Positions 6,105 to 8,585 of a stretch of 8,585 nucleotides of DNA are shown one piece after another. The notes below the pieces were generated by a model. It had not been told where the DNA came from. It was given only the letters and a program-made list of their open reading frames with translations, and made no database searches. The position numbers and the translations under genes were made by a program. The stretch spans positions 1-8,585 of the forward strand of contig WJJB01000234.1 in assembly GCA_014729935.1 (NCBI GenBank). Direction: 5' to 3'. Source of the DNA: Candidatus Bathyarchaeota archaeon (lineage in GTDB: Archaea > Asgardarchaeota > Lokiarchaeia > Sigyniarchaeales > Sigyniarchaeaceae). The first letter of the stretch is position 1. Each line of letters begins with the position of its first letter.

Positions 6105-6112
6105 AAAATTAA
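6105..6112 (+). promoter_or_regulatory. pncB: Possible TATA element for pncB
   Basis: AAAATTAA is the only AT-rich octamer at a suitable distance: an archaeal start site about 25 nt downstream would fall near 6135 and give a leader of roughly 17 nt containing GAAGGT (6144-6149) just before the ATG. No clear BRE was identified. Confidence 0.3.
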
Positions 6113-6151
6113 TCTTGCGGGTTGGTATTTGTAAGGTAGAGCTGAAGGTAA

Positions 6152-7636
6152 ATGCAAGGTTACACCAAAAATCGGGGCCTATTCACGGATTTATACCAAC
6201 TCACGATGAGCCAAGGTTACCATGCGTTGGAAATGGAGGAAAAGGAAGCCACATTCGACTTGTTTTTCAGGAATAACCCATTCAATGGTGGATATGCCAT
6301 CGCGTGTGGTATCAAGACTGCACTCGAATACCTCGTGAACATGAAGTTCACCAGGGAAGACATCGAGTACCTGCAAGAACAAGACATGTTTTCCGATGAA
6401 TTCCTTTCTTACCTGGAAGGATTCTCCTTTACTGGTACAGTGAAGGGTATCGTGGATGGAACAGTGATCTTTCCATTTTCTCCAATCTTGAGGATTACAG
6501 CCCCAATCATTGAAGCGCAGTTGGTTGAAACTGCGTTGTTGAATATCATTAATTATTCTACCTTGATAGCGACCAAAGCCGCAAGGATCACAGAGGCTTC
6601 CCGAGGGGGGAATGTGATAGAGTTTGGATTGCGACGTGCGCAAGGTGATGCCGCATACCTTGGAACTTATGCTGCCTTGGTCGGGGGATGCACCGGTACA
6701 TCATTCGTGGACGGGGGTAGGCAATGGAAGGTGCCAATCGTGGGAACGCATGCTCACTCGTGGGTCCAGATGTTCCCTTCAGAGCTTGAGGCTTTCAGGG
6801 CATATGCCAAGGTTTTTCCCGATAAATGCGTCCTCCTGGTGGATACTTACGATACGCTTGAATCAGGAGTGCCGAACGCCATAACCGTTGCAAGGGAGCT
6901 TAAAGAGCGTGGCAAAAAATTGGTTGGTATCCGTATCGATTCTGGTGACTTGGCATACCTTTCAGTGCGAGCATACAAGCAATTAAAAGATGCGGGATTC
7001 GGGGATGCCAGTATCGTGCTCTCAAATAACCTGAATGAAACGGTGATAGACAATCTCACCCGGCAGATCACGGAAGGCACAGGTAGCACCCACGAGGATG
7101 AGAACCTACGTGAAGAAACCATCAAGCACCTGCTCTATGGAGTTGGCACGAAACTCATCACGGGAGGTAAGCAAGCCGCTCTCGGTGGAGTCTATAAACT
7201 GGTTGCCGTTGATGGCAAGCCAAAAATCAAGATTAGCGAGAACGTGATAAAGACCATCAATCCTGGATTGAAAACGGTGCATCGGGTGAAAGGTGAGGAT
7301 GGATATCTCATCGCTGACGTGCTGGCAATTAAAGGTGAAAGGGCGCCCCTACCTGGCGACATCATATATCATCCCATTGATCCTTACAAAACATACGAGT
7401 TGGATGATGGCATCACCACCACCGCCCTTCACGAGGTTCTGGTTGATAAAGGGAAGAACGTGGCGCCATGCAAGGATGAATCATGGCAGGATGCACAAGA
7501 AAGATGCAAGCGACACTTGGCAATGGTGCATCCGACAAACCGGCGGTTGCTTAACCCGCATTCCTACAAGGTGAGCCTCACGGCGAAATTATTTGACCTG
7601 AAAAAACGGATGATTGAGGAAAAGCAACAAGGTTGA
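6152..7636 (+). CDS. pncB: Nicotinate phosphoribosyltransferase
   Basis: 494 residues, full length. It joins nicotinate to PRPP, with ATP stimulation, to give nicotinate mononucleotide, the step after PncA. The family start GLFTDLYQLTMSQGY is present, followed by TFDLFFRNNPF, FGLRRAQG (158-165), the block VGTHAHSWVQMF (197-208, with His200/His202 around the phosphorylatable His), LLVDTYDT (228-235), GIRIDSGDL (259-267) and the phosphate-binding GVGTKLITGG with GGVYKLV (330-350). Between LSNNLNE and GVGTKL there is a longer charged helix (EGTGSTHEDENLREETIK) than in short family members; longer family versions also have one. The start at 6152 fits the conserved N-terminus and has GAAGGT close upstream. 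It is cytoplasmic, divergent from pncA, and ends 4 nt before the stop of the opposite-strand glycosidase gene. Confidence 0.95.
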   Translation: MQGYTKNRGLFTDLYQLTMSQGYHALEMEEKEATFDLFFRNNPFNGGYAIACGIKTALEYLVNMKFTREDIEYLQEQDMFSDEFLSYLEGFSFTGTVKGIVDGTVIFPFSPILRITAPIIEAQLVETALLNIINYSTLIATKAARITEASRGGNVIEFGLRRAQGDAAYLGTYAALVGGCTGTSFVDGGRQWKVPIVGTHAHSWVQMFPSELEAFRAYAKVFPDKCVLLVDTYDTLESGVPNAITVARELKERGKKLVGIRIDSGDLAYLSVRAYKQLKDAGFGDASIVLSNNLNETVIDNLTRQITEGTGSTHEDENLREETIKHLLYGVGTKLITGGKQAALGGVYKLVAVDGKPKIKISENVIKTINPGLKTVHRVKGEDGYLIADVLAIKGERAPLPGDIIYHPIDPYKTYELDDGITTTALHEVLVDKGKNVAPCKDESWQDAQERCKRHLAMVHPTNRRLLNPHSYKVSLTAKLFDLKKRMIEEKQQG

Positions 7637-7640
7637 TAAC

Positions 7641-8585
7641 CTACCAGTCCTTGCTTTCCTTCTTCTCCTCCGGTTTTCTTGGCCCACCTCTACGGGAGGA
7701 ATTATGCGCGTGCCAAATGAAGAAAATGTAGCACAAGGCGGCGATGTATGCAGGAAATCCCCGTTTAACACTGGCATAGAGGAACCATTCTTCCTGTTCG
7801 AGCTCGAGGGCTTTTTTCATGATGATTCTCGCCCGTTCCACGTGCTCCAAGAACCACCACTGGCTACCTCGGTCAAGGGAGTCCCGTGCATGGTTTAATT
7901 CTTCCAATGCCATTTCCCTCTCTCGATCGGCTGCAGGATTAAGCAAGTGATTATCACCGAATGTTGCCCCCTCTTGAACCACCCAAGCTATCTCGCTAGT
8001 AACCTTCGCCCTCGTGGATGCATTCACCAAGTTAGCAGTGAGATTGATTACTGCCAATGATTCGCTCATGGCATCGACAAAAGATCCTGATTGGTTCAAC
8101 GTCTCGATATTTGATATCATATTGTCAAGCATGGCAGTGCAATTGGATCCAGTGCTGTTAAACACTGCTCCAGTTGAGATAGCCAGATCCCTGGCAGCCG
8201 TGGCCTCCTGCAGGAGGGAGGACGCTTTCGCTGCAGCAGGACCCGTGCTTGTGATGGAAATTGACCCATTCGCGACCAGTTCATTAATATCAAACGAGAC
8301 GTTTGCACAATCGATTAAATAGTTCACCGCAGGCGTGCCCGACATGTATGAGATCTTGATATCATTCGTGGTAACATTGAGTTTCAAGGAGACATTTCCC
8401 ACGTGAAGTTTCTGCACGCCGGCGTGTTCTAGGTGTGATGGAATCACCGGATGTATGTTCAGATGCGTGGTGTTTACCGTGATGCCAAGAATTCCCTCGA
8501 TGAATGCAACTGGAGCCAAGCCACTTTCTGGAAAAGGAACATCAGTACCCACGGCACCGGGTCCCTCCTGTTGTGGCTTCTCCCC
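7641..8585 (-). CDS. Surface glycosidase of the six-hairpin type, C-terminal part with stalk and membrane anchor (5' end outside window)
   Basis: The frame is open to the window edge (reading GEKPQQEGPGAV before GTDVPF), so the GTG at 8552 is internal and only about 314 residues are seen. The first 60 (FPESGLAPVAFIEGILGI, then LNIHPVIPSHLEHAGV and VGNVSLKLNV) match the end of the barrel and the C-terminal beta-sandwich shared by six-hairpin glycosidases such as GH65, GH78, GH94 and GH63 types. An Ala-rich helical stretch (about 105-255 from 8552) follows, probably a stalk, then a hydrophobic segment (GFPAYIAALCYIFFIWHA, about 265-282) and a basic tail SSRRGG...KKESKDW. Ten N-X-S/T sequons lie before the membrane segment and none after it, consistent with an outside-facing, glycosylated enzyme anchored by its C-terminus. 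The exact family and substrate cannot be given because the catalytic part is missing. Confidence 0.72.
   Translation of the reverse strand, partial: GEKPQQEGPGAVGTDVPFPESGLAPVAFIEGILGITVNTTHLNIHPVIPSHLEHAGVQKLHVGNVSLKLNVTTNDIKISYMSGTPAVNYLIDCANVSFDINELVANGSISITSTGPAAAKASSLLQEATAARDLAISTGAVFNSTGSNCTAMLDNMISNIETLNQSGSFVDAMSESLAVINLTANLVNASTRAKVTSEIAWVVQEGATFGDNHLLNPAADREREMALEELNHARDSLDRGSQWWFLEHVERARIIMKKALELEQEEWFLYASVKRGFPAYIAALCYIFFIWHAHNSSRRGGPRKPEEKKESKDW

Larger units (their letters stand above)
5664..6151. other. Long stretch between pncA and pncB without an intact gene
   Basis: 488 bp between the divergent pncA and pncB starts. It must hold both promoters. Visible contents: a 10-bp palindrome TTCTTAAGAA at 5675-5684 close to the pncA start, the tnpB relic, a tandem 9-mer, a GC-rich hairpin and a TATA-like sequence before pncB. 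No tRNA or other structured RNA was recognised. Confidence 0.6.

Noticed and set aside
6191..6643. Open frame of 150 codons on the minus strand
   Set aside because: Fully antisense to pncB, whose conserved blocks cover this region.
7614..7898. Plus-strand frame beginning with a signal-peptide-like hydrophobic stretch
   Set aside because: Antisense to the membrane-anchor end of the glycosidase gene; the hydrophobic look mirrors that region and nothing else supports a gene.
8014..8322. Plus-strand frame of 102 codons
   Set aside because: Antisense to the stalk region of the surface glycosidase, which has coherent protein features continuing from the window edge.
1..8585. CRISPR array, tRNA, rRNA or defence island
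   Set aside because: No spaced direct repeats, cloverleaf-like segment, rRNA-like sequence or defence genes were seen on either strand.

Overview
The window most likely comes from an Asgard archaeon. The strongest pointer is a Ras/Rab-type small GTPase (607-1752) fused behind an N-terminal longin-like region, an architecture I associate with Asgard genomes. Gene packing is prokaryotic and no introns are visible. Two genes read as N-glycosylation-sequon-rich surface proteins, and several starts have Shine-Dalgarno-like sequences matching the archaeal 16S tail. The exact lineage cannot be fixed from this sequence.

Layout, left to right. (1) 1-610 (+) is the C-terminal part of a PhoD-like metallophosphatase that enters from outside the window. 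Its stop overlaps the first possible start of the GTPase gene (ATGA). (2) 607-1752 (+) is the longin-like/GTPase fusion. (3) A minus-strand group runs from 5663 down to 1756: a nicotinamidase (pncA), a large cytoplasmic-looking glycoside hydrolase resembling clan GH-D/GH36 enzymes, and an N-acetylneuraminate lyase-type aldolase. The last two are 40 nt apart and look like an operon. (4) 5664-6151 is the only long stretch without an intact gene. It holds a short relic of an IS605-type tnpB N-terminus, a 9-bp tandem duplication and a strong GC hairpin. (5) 6152-7636 (+) is nicotinate phosphoribosyltransferase (pncB). (6) 7641-8585 (-) is the C-terminal part of a surface glycosidase with a stalk and a C-terminal membrane anchor, continuing beyond the window.

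How the genes fit together. PncA (nicotinamide to nicotinate) and PncB (nicotinate to nicotinate mononucleotide) are consecutive steps of NAD salvage and sit on opposite strands, with starts about 490 bp apart. The two glycosidase genes and the sialate-lyase-like aldolase suggest glycan use: an anchored enzyme outside the cell, then a cytoplasmic exo-glycosidase and an aldolase that would release pyruvate and an amino sugar. This is an inference from family membership and gene order. Both convergent gene pairs (1752/1756 and 7636/7641) end within 3-4 nt of each other, so transcripts must run into or stop inside the opposing gene.

No tRNA, rRNA, CRISPR array or intact mobile element was seen.
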